Positions 25,076 through 34,692 of a stretch of DNA of 64,000 bases are shown piece by piece (within the stretch, counting starts at the first letter, position 1; each line of letters starts with the position of its first letter). Under the pieces are notes generated by a model that searched no databases, was not told the DNA's origin, and saw only the letters and a program-made list of their open reading frames with translations. Made by a program: the position numbers and the translations under genes. Location: positions 1 to 64,000 of the forward strand of contig CACLFM010000005.1 in NCBI GenBank assembly GCA_902606115.1, written 5' to 3'. Origin of the DNA: an uncultured Pelagibacteraceae bacterium. GTDB taxonomy: Bacteria > Pseudomonadota > Alphaproteobacteria > Pelagibacterales > Pelagibacteraceae.

Positions 25076-26896
25076 ATGTGTGGAATTATAGGAATAAATA
25101 GCAATAAAGAGGTTTCTTCAACTATTCTGAATTCACTTAGAAAATTAGAATATAGAGGTTACGATTCTGCTGGTATAGCAACGTTAAACAGTGGCTATAT
25201 TCAGGAAGTTAAGTGTGAGGGAAGAGTAGACAATCTTGAAAAAAATATTATCAAAAATAAATTACTTGGAACAGTTGGTATTGGTCATGTTAGATGGGCA
25301 ACTCATGGTATACCCAGCACACTAAATGCCCATCCGCATTCATCTGAAAACGTCTCTGTAGTTCATAACGGTATTATAGAAAATTCAACCTTATTAAAAA
25401 AATTTTTATTAAAAAAAGGCCATAAATTTAAATCTCAAACAGATACAGAAGTTATTGTTCATTTAATTACAGAATATTTAAAAAAAAATAATCTAAGAGA
25501 TACATTAACAAAAGTTTTAAAAAAATTACATGGTAGTTTCGCATTAGGAATAATTTTTAAAGATGAGCCAGATTTAGTTGTTGGTGTAAGAAGAGGGTCA
25601 CCTTTAGCAGTAGGTTATGGTCCTGGAGAGAATTATCTTGGTTCAGATTCTTATGCATTGAAATCAATGACAAACAAAATTACTTATCTTGATGATGATG
25701 AATTTTGTATTATTAAAAAAACAGAGGTAAGTTTTTTTAATGAACATGGAAAAAAAATTAATAAAAAAGTTCTTTCCTTAACAACTGATGAGCAAAATTA
25801 TGACAAGGGTGATTATAAGCATTTTATGGCAAAAGAAATAGACGAGCAACCAGTTACAATTAAAAATTGTATAAATGAATATATAGATAAAAAAAATAAT
25901 GAAATTAATATTTTTAATTTTCCTTGGAAAATAAAAGATATTTCATCTGTAGTTCTTATAGGTTGTGGAACTGCATATCATTCTTGTTTAATTGCAAAAT
26001 ATTGGTTTGAGCAATTAACTTCATTTAATGTAAATATAGATATTGCCTCAGAATTTCGTTATAGAAAAAATAGATTTAAAAAAGATACCTTATACGTATT
26101 TGTTTCACAATCAGGCGAAACAGCAGATACTTATGCAGCTTTAGATTTATGTAACAAAAATAACATGAAGACGTGCTCAGTAGTTAATGTTGTTGAAAGC
26201 TCGATAGCGAGGGAGTCAAAGTTTGTTCTACCAATACACTGTGGCCTTGAAATAGGAGTTGCTTCCACTAAAGCTTTTTTAGGACAGATGCTTGTTCTTT
26301 ATTTACTTAGCCTTAAAATGGGTATCCTTAACAAAAATATTGAGAAAAAAAAATATAATTGCAAAATCAAAAGTCTTTTAAATTTATCAAAAAAAATTGA
26401 ACTTTCGTTAAATTCTGAAAATGACATCCAGTCTATTTCTAACAGTTTTACAGATATAAAGGGGTCAATGTTTTTAGGTAGAGGGTATTCATATCCAATT
26501 GCATTGGAAGGTGCTCTTAAATTAAAAGAACTTTCATACATACATGCTGAAGGATATCCAGCTGGTGAAATGAAACATGGTCCTTTAGCGTTAATAGAAG
26601 ATGGTATGCCAGTTGTTGTTATTGCTCCAAGAGATGAATATTACAAAAAAACATTGTCAAATATGCAAGAAGTTATAGCGAGAGGAGCTAAAGTTTTGTT
26701 AATAACGAATAAAAGTAAAGATGAGATATTTTCAGAAAATATTTGGCAAAGAATTGAAGTAGAAAATACGGATGACGATTTGTTACCTTTCTTGGTGACT
26801 ATCCCTCTTCAGAAATTAGCTTATTATACTGCTTTAAAAAAAGGTTTTGATATTGATAAACCTAGAAATCTAGCAAAATCGGTAACTGTAGAGTAA
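25076..26896 (+). CDS. glmS: Glutamine-fructose-6-phosphate aminotransferase (isomerising)
   Basis: 606 residues. The glutaminase domain starts at the catalytic C2 (MCGIIG) and carries GHVRWATHG; the two SIS sugar-isomerase domains follow, with GCGTAYHS, FVSQSGETADT and the C-terminal KPRNLAKSVTVE tail. It makes glucosamine-6-phosphate from fructose-6-phosphate and glutamine, the entry to peptidoglycan and LPS amino sugars. It is co-transcribed with the GlmU-like acetyltransferase 3 bases upstream. Confidence 0.96.
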   Translation: MCGIIGINSNKEVSSTILNSLRKLEYRGYDSAGIATLNSGYIQEVKCEGRVDNLEKNIIKNKLLGTVGIGHVRWATHGIPSTLNAHPHSSENVSVVHNGIIENSTLLKKFLLKKGHKFKSQTDTEVIVHLITEYLKKNNLRDTLTKVLKKLHGSFALGIIFKDEPDLVVGVRRGSPLAVGYGPGENYLGSDSYALKSMTNKITYLDDDEFCIIKKTEVSFFNEHGKKINKKVLSLTTDEQNYDKGDYKHFMAKEIDEQPVTIKNCINEYIDKKNNEINIFNFPWKIKDISSVVLIGCGTAYHSCLIAKYWFEQLTSFNVNIDIASEFRYRKNRFKKDTLYVFVSQSGETADTYAALDLCNKNNMKTCSVVNVVESSIARESKFVLPIHCGLEIGVASTKAFLGQMLVLYLLSLKMGILNKNIEKKKYNCKIKSLLNLSKKIELSLNSENDIQSISNSFTDIKGSMFLGRGYSYPIALEGALKLKELSYIHAEGYPAGEMKHGPLALIEDGMPVVVIAPRDEYYKKTLSNMQEVIARGAKVLLITNKSKDEIFSENIWQRIEVENTDDDLLPFLVTIPLQKLAYYTALKKGFDIDKPRNLAKSVTVE

Positions 26897-26961
26897 TTTT
26901 TTTTATAATATCTATTCTCATTTTACATATTTTATATATATATTCATCTTAAGGTTGAAAT

Positions 26962-28341
26962 ATGAAAAATTGGAAAATAAACTCTTGGAGAAAATATCCT
27001 GTTAAACACATCCCATCATATGATGATGAGAAGGCACTTAACATGGTATTAAATAAGCTAAAGTCTTCACCACCACTAGTATTTGCAGGAGAAACTAGAC
27101 ATCTAAAAGATCAACTTGCAGAAGTTGTAGATGGCAAGGCCTTTTTACTTCAAGGAGGTGATTGTGCGGAAAGTTTTGCAGAATTTCATCCAGATAATAT
27201 TAGAGATACTTTTAAATTAATTTTACAAATGTCACTTGTATTAACATATTCAGCTTCATTACCAGTTGTTAAACTTGGAAGAATTGCAGGTCAATTCTCT
27301 AAACCACGAAGTGCTCCAACTGAAAAACAAGGTGGCAAAGAATTACCTAGCTATTTAGGAGACAATATAAATGGAATTGAATTTGATGAAAAAGCTAGAA
27401 GAACAGATCCTAAAAGATTATTTAGAGCTTATTCTCAATCAGCGGCAACATTAAATTTATTAAGAGCATTTTCAAATGGTGGTTTTGCAGATTTGAAAAA
27501 AGTTCACTTATGGAATTTAGGTTATATTAAAAATAGCCCTCAGGCTAAAAAATTTAAAGAATTAGAAGATAAAATTGCTGATGCTCTAGGATTTATGGCG
27601 GCTTGTGGAATAACACCGGAGTTTAATAGAAGGTTATACACAGTAAACTTTTGGACTTCACATGAAGCTCTTCACTTACCATTTGAAGAAAGTATGACAA
27701 GGACAGACTCAACTACAGGAGAATATCATGACACTTCAGCTCACTTTGTTTGGATTGGTGATAGAACTAGACAATTAGACGGTGGTCATGTTGAATTTTG
27801 CAGGGGTATAGAAAATCCTATAGGAATTAAATGTGGACCAACTTCTAAAGCAGATGAAATTGCAAAAATTTGTGAAGTTATCAATCCCAAAAATGAAAAA
27901 GGAAAAATTACCCTTATTTCTAGATACGGACATGATAAAGTTGAAAAGTTTTTACCGAAACTAATTAGAGGGATTAAAAAAGAAGGATTAAATGTGGTGT
28001 GGTCATGCGATCCTATGCACGGCAATACTTTAGTTTCTACAACCGGATTTAAAACAAGACCATTTAATGATGTAGTTAAAGAGGTTAAAAATGTTTTTGG
28101 AGTTCATCAAAGTGAAGGTTCTTATGCAGGTGGTCTTCATATTGAAATGACAGGTCAAAATGTGACAGAATGTACCGGTGGCGCTAAAAATATATCAGAC
28201 CAGGATTTATCAAGCAGATATCACACTCATTGTGATCCAAGATTAAATGCTGATCAGGCTTTGGAATTGGCATTTTTAATTTCTGATGAGATTAAAAAGA
28301 ATTCCAACTATGCAAAAAATGCAATTAAAGCGGCATCTTAG
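26962..28341 (+). CDS. 3-deoxy-7-phosphoheptulonate synthase, class II
   Basis: 459 residues of the class II (plant/AroA-II) DAHP synthase type. It has the opening RKYPVKHIPSYDD, LLQGGDCAESF (metal and PEP-site cysteine region), FSKPRS, HVEFCRGIENPIGIKCGP, and DPMHGNT. It joins PEP and erythrose-4-phosphate in the first step of aromatic amino acid synthesis. The 65-base spacer in front is almost pure A/T and ends with an AAGG ribosome binding site; no attenuator was seen. Confidence 0.95.
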   Translation: MKNWKINSWRKYPVKHIPSYDDEKALNMVLNKLKSSPPLVFAGETRHLKDQLAEVVDGKAFLLQGGDCAESFAEFHPDNIRDTFKLILQMSLVLTYSASLPVVKLGRIAGQFSKPRSAPTEKQGGKELPSYLGDNINGIEFDEKARRTDPKRLFRAYSQSAATLNLLRAFSNGGFADLKKVHLWNLGYIKNSPQAKKFKELEDKIADALGFMAACGITPEFNRRLYTVNFWTSHEALHLPFEESMTRTDSTTGEYHDTSAHFVWIGDRTRQLDGGHVEFCRGIENPIGIKCGPTSKADEIAKICEVINPKNEKGKITLISRYGHDKVEKFLPKLIRGIKKEGLNVVWSCDPMHGNTLVSTTGFKTRPFNDVVKEVKNVFGVHQSEGSYAGGLHIEMTGQNVTECTGGAKNISDQDLSSRYHTHCDPRLNADQALELAFLISDEIKKNSNYAKNAIKAAS

Positions 28342-28378
28342 TCATTTAAAAATTTAATTTTTACATTATATAAGAATT

Positions 28379-29116
28379 ATGGATTCATCTAAAAAAGCTA
28401 TATTCATCAAGGATTGGATATCAAATTATGTAAATTCAATGCCAAAAAAAGCAGAATCACTAGTTATTGGTATCTCTGGAGGTATTGATTCTTCAGTTTC
28501 CAGCACCTTAAGCGCTATGACAGGCTTAAAAACAATAGTTCTATCTATGCCAATAAAACAAAAAGATACCCAACACGACTTAAGTTTAAGACATCAGGAA
28601 TGGTTAAAAGAAAACTTTAAAAATGTTCAAGGTCATACTTTGGAGCTAGATAGTTTATTTAAAACATTTGAGAATACATTAGATAATTTTGACAGTGAAC
28701 ATGGAATGGCAAATTCTCGTGCAAGATTAAGAATGACAACACTATATCAAGTTGCTGCAGCAAATAACGGAATTGTTGTTGGTACTGGAAATAAAGTTGA
28801 AGATTTTGGTGTTGGTTTTTATACAAAATATGGTGACGGTGGAGTTGATATATCTCCAATAGCAGATTGTAATAAAACAGAAGTTTGGGAATTAGGAAGA
28901 GAATTAAAAATACTTGATGATATTATTAATGCAGCTCCAACAGATGGTCTTTGGGATGATGGTAGAACAGATGAAGGTCAATTGGGTTTATCATACAAAG
29001 AAATAGAAGAAGCCATGAATAACGAAGATTCAAAAAATAGAGATAAATACATTCAAATTAGAAAATCAAACTTGCACAAAATGGATCCTATTCCAGTTTG
29101 CAAGATTCCCAATTAA
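28379..29116 (+). CDS. nadE: NAD+ synthase, ammonia-dependent type
   Basis: 245 residues. The ATP-pyrophosphatase P-loop is SGGIDSS (33-39). VGTGNKVEDFGVGFYTKYGDGGVD and the later EVWELGREL match NadE. No N-terminal nitrilase (glutaminase) domain is present, so it should use free ammonia to amidate nicotinate adenine dinucleotide. It lies 37 bases after the DAHP synthase on the same strand. Confidence 0.9.
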   Translation: MDSSKKAIFIKDWISNYVNSMPKKAESLVIGISGGIDSSVSSTLSAMTGLKTIVLSMPIKQKDTQHDLSLRHQEWLKENFKNVQGHTLELDSLFKTFENTLDNFDSEHGMANSRARLRMTTLYQVAAANNGIVVGTGNKVEDFGVGFYTKYGDGGVDISPIADCNKTEVWELGRELKILDDIINAAPTDGLWDDGRTDEGQLGLSYKEIEEAMNNEDSKNRDKYIQIRKSNLHKMDPIPVCKIPN

Positions 29117-29161
29117 TCAAATAGATTCACAAATCTAAATTAAAAGTATATTCCTTATACA

Positions 29162-30523
29162 ATGAACAAAGATATATATTTAAGCAACAGTCTAGGTGGA
29201 AAAAAAGAGATATTTAAACCCATCGATCCGAAGAGGATAAGAATGTATGTCTGTGGTCCTACTGTTTACGATGATCCACATATAGGTAACGCAAGACCTT
29301 TAGTTGTATTTGATATTTTATTTAAAGTTCTTAAATGTAAATATGGTAAATCTTCTGTTCTATATGTTAGAAATATTACTGATGTAGATGATAAGATCAT
29401 TGTGGGCGCAAAACAGAAAAATATATCAATAAATAAACTTACTACAGATACTACAAAACGTTTTAATGACGATTGTGATTATTTAAACTGCGAAAAACCC
29501 TCTTTTGAACCAAAAGCAACTGAAAATATTCCTTTAATGATTGATATGATCAATATTCTTATTAAAAAAAATAATGCATATGAAAATAAATCTCATGTTT
29601 ATTTTGATGTATCAAGTTTTAAAGATTATGGAAAATTATCAAATAAAAATGTTGATGAACTTTTTGCAGGAGCTCGCGTTGAGGTATCAGAAAACAAAAA
29701 AAAACCTGAAGATTTTGTTTTATGGAAACCTTCTACTAATGAAGAACCAGGATGGGATTCTCCTTGGGGAAGAGGTAGACCAGGTTGGCATATAGAATGT
29801 TCTGCAATGTCAAAAAAATTTCTTGGAGATACTTTTGATATACACGGTGGGGGAAGAGACTTATTATTTCCACATCATGAAAATGAGATAGCTCAATCAA
29901 GATGTGCAAATGAAAACAAAAATCTTTCAAATTTTTGGATACACAATGGTTTTATCACAATTTCAAATGAAAAAATGTCGAAGTCACAGGGAAATATTTT
30001 TAAGATAAAAGATTTTTATAAAAAGTATAACGGACAAGTTCTAAGATTAGCACTAATGTCAACTCATTATAAGCAAGCTATGGATTGGAGTGAGGATCTA
30101 TTAATACAATCAAAAAAAACATTAGATAAATGGTACGAGTGTCAAAAGAAACCAGAAGGGAAAGTTTTAATACCAGATGAAGATTTAAATCCTCTTTACG
30201 ATGATATCAATACACCTGGTTACATAAGCAATATTCATAAATTATATGATAAAGCTGTAAAAGGCTCAGACAAAGATAAAGAAATTTTTACAACAGCATG
30301 TAATTTTGTTGGTCTTTTATCCGAACCAAAATCAAAATGGGAAGAGTTTAAAAAGAATATTCTCGAAATTTCAGAGGAAGTTATTTTACAAAAGATAAAA
30401 GACAGAAACACAGCTAGAGATAATAAAAATTACGAATTAGCTGATAAAATAAGAAATGAGCTTTTAGACAAAGGTGTATTAATTGAAGATAAAGATGATA
30501 AAACAACCTGGAAGATAAAATGA
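29162..30523 (+). CDS. cysS: Cysteine-tRNA ligase
   Basis: 453 residues. Class I synthetase motifs are present: CGPTVYDDPHIGNARP near residue 31 (HIGH-like plus zinc cysteine) and EKMSKSQGN (KMSKS). Zinc-site segments WHIECSAM and FPHHENEIAQS are intact. The C-terminal DALR-type helical part is short but present. It charges tRNA-Cys. Its stop overlaps the cimA start in an ATGA. Confidence 0.95.
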   Translation: MNKDIYLSNSLGGKKEIFKPIDPKRIRMYVCGPTVYDDPHIGNARPLVVFDILFKVLKCKYGKSSVLYVRNITDVDDKIIVGAKQKNISINKLTTDTTKRFNDDCDYLNCEKPSFEPKATENIPLMIDMINILIKKNNAYENKSHVYFDVSSFKDYGKLSNKNVDELFAGARVEVSENKKKPEDFVLWKPSTNEEPGWDSPWGRGRPGWHIECSAMSKKFLGDTFDIHGGGRDLLFPHHENEIAQSRCANENKNLSNFWIHNGFITISNEKMSKSQGNIFKIKDFYKKYNGQVLRLALMSTHYKQAMDWSEDLLIQSKKTLDKWYECQKKPEGKVLIPDEDLNPLYDDINTPGYISNIHKLYDKAVKGSDKDKEIFTTACNFVGLLSEPKSKWEEFKKNILEISEEVILQKIKDRNTARDNKNYELADKIRNELLDKGVLIEDKDDKTTWKIK

Positions 30524-32121
30524 GCAAAGAAAGACTTTATATATTCGATACGACATTAAGAGATGGAGCACAAACTCAAGGTGTTCATTTTTCAATTGAT
30601 GAAAAAACAAAAATAGCTCATGCCTTAGACAGCCTTGGCGTAGATTATATTGAAGGTGGTTGGCCTGGCGCTAATCCCTCGGATACAGAATTTTTTCAGA
30701 AAGGTCTTAATCTAAAAAATTCAACTTTTACTGCATTTGGAATGACAAAAAAAACTGGCAGGAGTGCTGAAAATGATCCTGGATTATCAGCCTTACTAAA
30801 CTCAAATACAAATTCAGTTTGTGTTGTTGGAAAATCTTGGGATTTTCATGTAGATGTGGCTTTAGGTATTTCTAATGAAGAAAACTTAGAAAACATTAAA
30901 GAAACCACAAAACATTTTGTCAAAAATAACAAAGAATTTATGTTTGATGCCGAGCACTTTTTTGATGGCTATAAAGCAAATCCTAAATATGCATTAGAGT
31001 GTATTAAGGCTGCTTATGACAATGGCGCTAAATGGATAGTACTTTGTGATACAAACGGTGGAACACTTCCTCATGAAGTAACGGACATAGTAAAAGAAGT
31101 TTCTAAACATATTCCTGGAGAAAACTTAGGAATTCACGCTCACAATGATACAGGTAACGCAGTTGCCAATTCAATTGCAGCCGTCATGTCAGGGGCAAGA
31201 CAAATCCAAGGGACAATTAATGGTTTAGGTGAAAGATGTGGAAATGCAAATTTAATGTCAATCATTCCAACTTTTCATCTTAAAAAAGAACTATCCAACA
31301 AATTTGAAATTAGTATTAAGGAAAAAAATATTAAACATATTACACAATGTTCAAGATTGCTGGATGAAATATTAAACAGAAAACCAAATAAACACTTACC
31401 GTATGTGGGCGCTGCTGCATTTTCACATAAAGGCGGGTTGCATGTATCTGCGGTTCAAAAGGATCCAAAAACTTATGAGCATATTAATCCTGAAGATGTA
31501 GGAAATAATAGAAACATTGTAGTTTCTGATCAATCAGGAAAATCAAATATTTTATCAAGATTAAAAACTATCGGAATTGAAATTGAGGAAAACGATCCCA
31601 AAATAAAAAGATTACTTGAAGAAGTAAAAGATAGAGAATTTATTGGATATAGTTACGACGGTGCGGATGCATCTTTTGAATTATTAGCTAGGCGAGTAAT
31701 GGGCGAAATACCTAGGTACATTTCAATTAAAGAATATGACGTATCTGTAACAAAAAATAAACAGGAGCAAATTATTTCAAAAGCAAAGGCAAAATTAGAA
31801 GTTGATGGAGAACAAATCATTTGTGAAGGGGAGGGCAATGGTCCTGTCCACGCTCTTGATAACGCAATAAGAAGAAATGTGACAAAACTTGAAAAGTATT
31901 CAAAATATTTAAAAGATCTTAAACTTGTCGATTATAAAGTAAGAATTTTAAATACAGGAACAGAGGCAACCACAAGAGTATCAATTGAAAGTACAGACTC
32001 TCAAGGTAAAAATTGGTTTACAATTGGTGTGTCACCAAACATTATTGATGCATCATTTAAAGCTCTTATAGATAGTCTTGATTTTAAATTGTTTAAGGAC
32101 AAGGCTCCTGCAAGCAAGTAG
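30520..32121 (+). CDS. cimA: (R)-citramalate synthase
   Basis: 533 residues. The HMGL-like barrel starts with FDTTLRDGAQTQGV, and IEGGWPGANPSDTEFF distinguishes citramalate synthases from ordinary 2-isopropylmalate synthases. The metal histidines are in GIHAHNDTGNAVANS. A C-terminal LeuA dimer/regulatory domain (roughly 385-530) ends the protein. It joins pyruvate and acetyl-CoA to give citramalate, a threonine-independent route to 2-ketobutyrate and isoleucine. It overlaps cysS by 4 bases and is followed immediately by the DUF1989 gene. Confidence 0.88.
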   Translation: MSKERLYIFDTTLRDGAQTQGVHFSIDEKTKIAHALDSLGVDYIEGGWPGANPSDTEFFQKGLNLKNSTFTAFGMTKKTGRSAENDPGLSALLNSNTNSVCVVGKSWDFHVDVALGISNEENLENIKETTKHFVKNNKEFMFDAEHFFDGYKANPKYALECIKAAYDNGAKWIVLCDTNGGTLPHEVTDIVKEVSKHIPGENLGIHAHNDTGNAVANSIAAVMSGARQIQGTINGLGERCGNANLMSIIPTFHLKKELSNKFEISIKEKNIKHITQCSRLLDEILNRKPNKHLPYVGAAAFSHKGGLHVSAVQKDPKTYEHINPEDVGNNRNIVVSDQSGKSNILSRLKTIGIEIEENDPKIKRLLEEVKDREFIGYSYDGADASFELLARRVMGEIPRYISIKEYDVSVTKNKQEQIISKAKAKLEVDGEQIICEGEGNGPVHALDNAIRRNVTKLEKYSKYLKDLKLVDYKVRILNTGTEATTRVSIESTDSQGKNWFTIGVSPNIIDASFKALIDSLDFKLFKDKAPASK

Positions 32122-32982
32122 ATGAAAATCAAAAAATTTTCTGAAAAGCCTAATGATATAAAAAGTAGAATAGGCGCTAAACCTGTGGTTTGTTATCCAA
32201 ACAATAATCTTAATGATAATTTATCTTTGTTACACGAGGCTAGGAAATATATTAAGCAAATTGATGAGGTTATAATCCCCCCAAGAGATGCTAAAACTTT
32301 TAAAGTAAAATCAGGTAATTTTTTTAGAATAGAAAGTGTTGATGGCCCACAAGTTGGGGATCTTAATCTTTTTAATGCTGAAAATTTGGATGAAAAATTT
32401 TATTCAGGAAAGACAAGAGCATTGTATGGGACGCATATTTCAGTAGGTGATAAAATGTTTAGCAGCTTTCCTTATCTAAGATCTTTAGCAACAATTACTT
32501 GGGATACTTTAGACTGGTATGGATATGATAAAGATGGGGGATCTGTGCATGATGTTATAGGAACAAGATGCGATCCTTATACATCTAAGTTAATTTCAGA
32601 TAAAGATTACCATTACTGTTGTCACTCAAATTTAACTAGAGCATTAGTAAAAGAAAAAAATGTAAAATTAGATGATGCAGAAAAAATAGTTCACGATGTA
32701 TTAAATGTATTCATGCTGACTGGTTTTACTAATGATACAAAGCAATATTTTATGAAATCAAGCCCAGTAAGACCTGGTGATTACTTGGAATTTTTTGCAG
32801 AAACAAATTTATTAGGTGTACTATCTGCATGCCCGGGTGGAGATTGTGGATCAGAGCATTCATCTGATGTTGCAAAATGTTATCCCCTTAAAGTTTCCAT
32901 TTGGGATGTCGACCAAAAATATTTAGAGGGAATAAGTTTTTCTAAAATATCTAATTATAACAGAAATCACGGCATTAAATAA
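32122..32982 (+). CDS. DUF1989 (urea-amidolyase-associated) family protein
   Basis: 286 residues. The core IPPRDAKTFKVKSGNFFRI, DGPQVGDLNLFN and the C-terminal SACPGGDCGSEHS are hallmark segments of the DUF1989 family, which includes the UAAP proteins next to urea carboxylase genes. The CPGGDC cysteines probably bind a metal. No urea genes are nearby. It begins on the base after the cimA stop, so it belongs to the cysS-cimA transcript. The reaction is unknown. Confidence 0.8.
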   Translation: MKIKKFSEKPNDIKSRIGAKPVVCYPNNNLNDNLSLLHEARKYIKQIDEVIIPPRDAKTFKVKSGNFFRIESVDGPQVGDLNLFNAENLDEKFYSGKTRALYGTHISVGDKMFSSFPYLRSLATITWDTLDWYGYDKDGGSVHDVIGTRCDPYTSKLISDKDYHYCCHSNLTRALVKEKNVKLDDAEKIVHDVLNVFMLTGFTNDTKQYFMKSSPVRPGDYLEFFAETNLLGVLSACPGGDCGSEHSSDVAKCYPLKVSIWDVDQKYLEGISFSKISNYNRNHGIK

Positions 32983-32985
32983 TTT

Positions 32986-33699
32986 ATGGCTAAAAATAAT
33001 GTTACATTTATTTTACATAAACCACAGTTATCAGAAAACATTGGAGCATGTGCTAGAGGAATGAAAAATTTTGGATTTAATAAACTCGCTATAATAAATC
33101 CCAAACCTCTTTTTCCAAATGACAAGATAATAGCTACTTCTGTGGGAGCTAAAGACATTATTAAAAAAAGTAAAGTTTATAACAACCTTGAAAAAATGAT
33201 CGATAAAATTGATGTATTAATTGCTACATCTGCAAGGATTAGAAATAAAAATATTAAACATATAGGTCTAAAAGATTTAAAGAACATAAACTTTAATAAA
33301 AAAATTGGTTTTTTGTTCGGTTCTGAGGCATCTGGTTTATCTAATGACGAAATAAGTTATACAAATTATACTTTAAACATTTCAACTGATAAAAATTTTA
33401 AGTCCTTAAATTTATCTCATAGTTTAATTATAATTGCTCAACATATTTCAAACTTAATGTCTTATGAGAAGTTAAAAATTACTAAATCCAAAAAGTTTAG
33501 ATCAGCATCAAAAAAAGAAATACAATCAATGACAAATCTTTGTATTAAACACCTTGATCAGATAAATTTTTTTAAACAAAAAGAAAAAAAACCTATAATG
33601 CTTGAAAATTTAAGAAATATTTTTTACAAGATGGAATTATCTGATAAAGAAACACGTATTTTATCAAGTGTATTTGCAAGTTTAGGAAAAAAACGCTGA
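32986..33699 (+). CDS. trmJ: SpoU-family tRNA 2'-O-methyltransferase, TrmJ type
   Basis: 237 residues of the knotted SPOUT fold. FILHKPQLSENIGACARGMKN near the start and LFGSEASGLSNDEI plus SLNLSHSLIIIAQ later are the SpoU motifs, and the longer C-terminal tail fits TrmJ over TrmL. TrmJ methylates the ribose at tRNA position 32. It is 3 bases after the DUF1989 gene. The promoter of rpsD overlaps its end. Confidence 0.82.
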   Translation: MAKNNVTFILHKPQLSENIGACARGMKNFGFNKLAIINPKPLFPNDKIIATSVGAKDIIKKSKVYNNLEKMIDKIDVLIATSARIRNKNIKHIGLKDLKNINFNKKIGFLFGSEASGLSNDEISYTNYTLNISTDKNFKSLNLSHSLIIIAQHISNLMSYEKLKITKSKKFRSASKKEIQSMTNLCIKHLDQINFFKQKEKKPIMLENLRNIFYKMELSDKETRILSSVFASLGKKR

Positions 33700-33734
33700 T
33701 TGACAAAATTTTAAGTATCTTTATAAGTCGCAAT
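33700..33734 (+). promoter_or_regulatory. Strong candidate sigma-70 promoter giving near-leaderless rpsD mRNA
   Basis: A perfect TTGACA at 33700-33705 and TATAAG at 33722-33727 are separated by 16 bases. The predicted start, about 33734, is only six bases ahead of the rpsD ATG at 33740, and there is no Shine-Dalgarno sequence in between. Confidence 0.6.
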
Positions 33735-33739
33735 AATTA

Positions 33740-34357
33740 ATGACAAAAAGATTAAAATCTAAACATAAAGTTGACAGAAGACTAAAAGTTAACCTTTGGG
33801 GCAGACCAAAAAGTCCTTTTAACAAAAGAGCATATCCTCCGGGACAACACGGCCAAACAAAAAATTCTAAACCATCAGATTACGGAATTCAACTTCAAGC
33901 AAAACAAAAACTAAAATCATACTACGGTAATTTAAATGAGAGACAATTTAGAAATATGTATAGAAAAGCTATTCTGAAGAAGGGTGATACTGCTGAAAAC
34001 TTAATAGGTTTATTAGAGAGAAGATTAGACTCAGTTGTCTATAGAGCAAAATTTTCAACAACTATTTTTTCATCGAGACAATTCATTAACCATGGCCATG
34101 TAAGAGTTAATGGCAAGAAAGTTAATATATCAAGCTTTCAGTTAAGAGATGAAGATACGATAGAAATTAGAGATAAATCAAAACAATTAGCTATAATTGA
34201 TATTGCTTTGGCTAGTAAAGAAAGAGAAACTCCTGAGTATCTTCAAGTTGATGAAAAAAACCGAAAAATCAAATTTGTAAGAACACCAAAATTTGAAGAA
34301 GTTCCTTATCCAGTGGTAATGGAACCAAATTTAGTAATTGAATATTATTCTAGATAA
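33740..34357 (+). CDS. rpsD: 30S ribosomal protein S4
   Basis: 205 residues, normal size. It opens with TKRLKSKHKVDRRLKVNLWG and has the N-terminal PPGQHGQ segment; the S4 RNA-binding domain begins near residue 93 (RRLDSVVYRAKFS) and includes FINHGHVRVNGKKVNI. It nucleates 30S assembly. It stands alone here, not in the alpha operon, and has its own strong promoter. The convergent grxD tail is 2 bases away. Confidence 0.97.
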   Translation: MTKRLKSKHKVDRRLKVNLWGRPKSPFNKRAYPPGQHGQTKNSKPSDYGIQLQAKQKLKSYYGNLNERQFRNMYRKAILKKGDTAENLIGLLERRLDSVVYRAKFSTTIFSSRQFINHGHVRVNGKKVNISSFQLRDEDTIEIRDKSKQLAIIDIALASKERETPEYLQVDEKNRKIKFVRTPKFEEVPYPVVMEPNLVIEYYSR

Positions 34358-34359
34358 AA

Positions 34360-34692
34360 TTATTTTTTATGTTGAATTTGTTTATCTTCTAAAAGTTTTT
34401 TTAGCTCTCCGTTTTCAAACATTTCTTTAACAATATCACATCCGCCAACAAATTCTTTTTTAACATATAACTGTGGAACTGTTGGCCACTCGCTATATTT
34501 TTTTATCCCTTCCCTAATATTTTGGTCGCTTAAAACATTTACACTTTTAAAATTAACTTCTAAAATTTTTAACATATTTGCAACAGCCATTGAAAAGCCG
34601 CATTCAGGTGCTTCTGGTGTTCCTTTCATGAACAGGCAGATTTCATTAGCATTTATATTGCTTTCAATTAACTCTTTAGTTTGTTGATCCAT
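34360..34692 (-). CDS. grxD: Monothiol glutaredoxin, Grx4 family
   Basis: 110 residues with the CGFS active site at 31-34, TVPQLYVKKEFVGGCDI (cis-proline and glutathione-binding GG) and no second active-site cysteine. Such proteins bind and pass on [2Fe-2S] clusters, usually together with BolA, which is encoded immediately upstream with a 17-base overlap. It is last in the sfsA-to-grxD operon. Confidence 0.93.
   Translation of the reverse strand: MDQQTKELIESNINANEICLFMKGTPEAPECGFSMAVANMLKILEVNFKSVNVLSDQNIREGIKKYSEWPTVPQLYVKKEFVGGCDIVKEMFENGELKKLLEDKQIQHKK

Noticed and set aside
26897-26961. Riboswitch or attenuator before the DAHP synthase
   Set aside because: The spacer is only 65 bases, almost all A/T, and shows no stable stem or leader peptide with aromatic codons.
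29122-29137. Small hairpin TAGATT/AATCTA between nadE and cysS
   Set aside because: Only a 6-base AT-rich stem with no T run; expected often by chance in such DNA.
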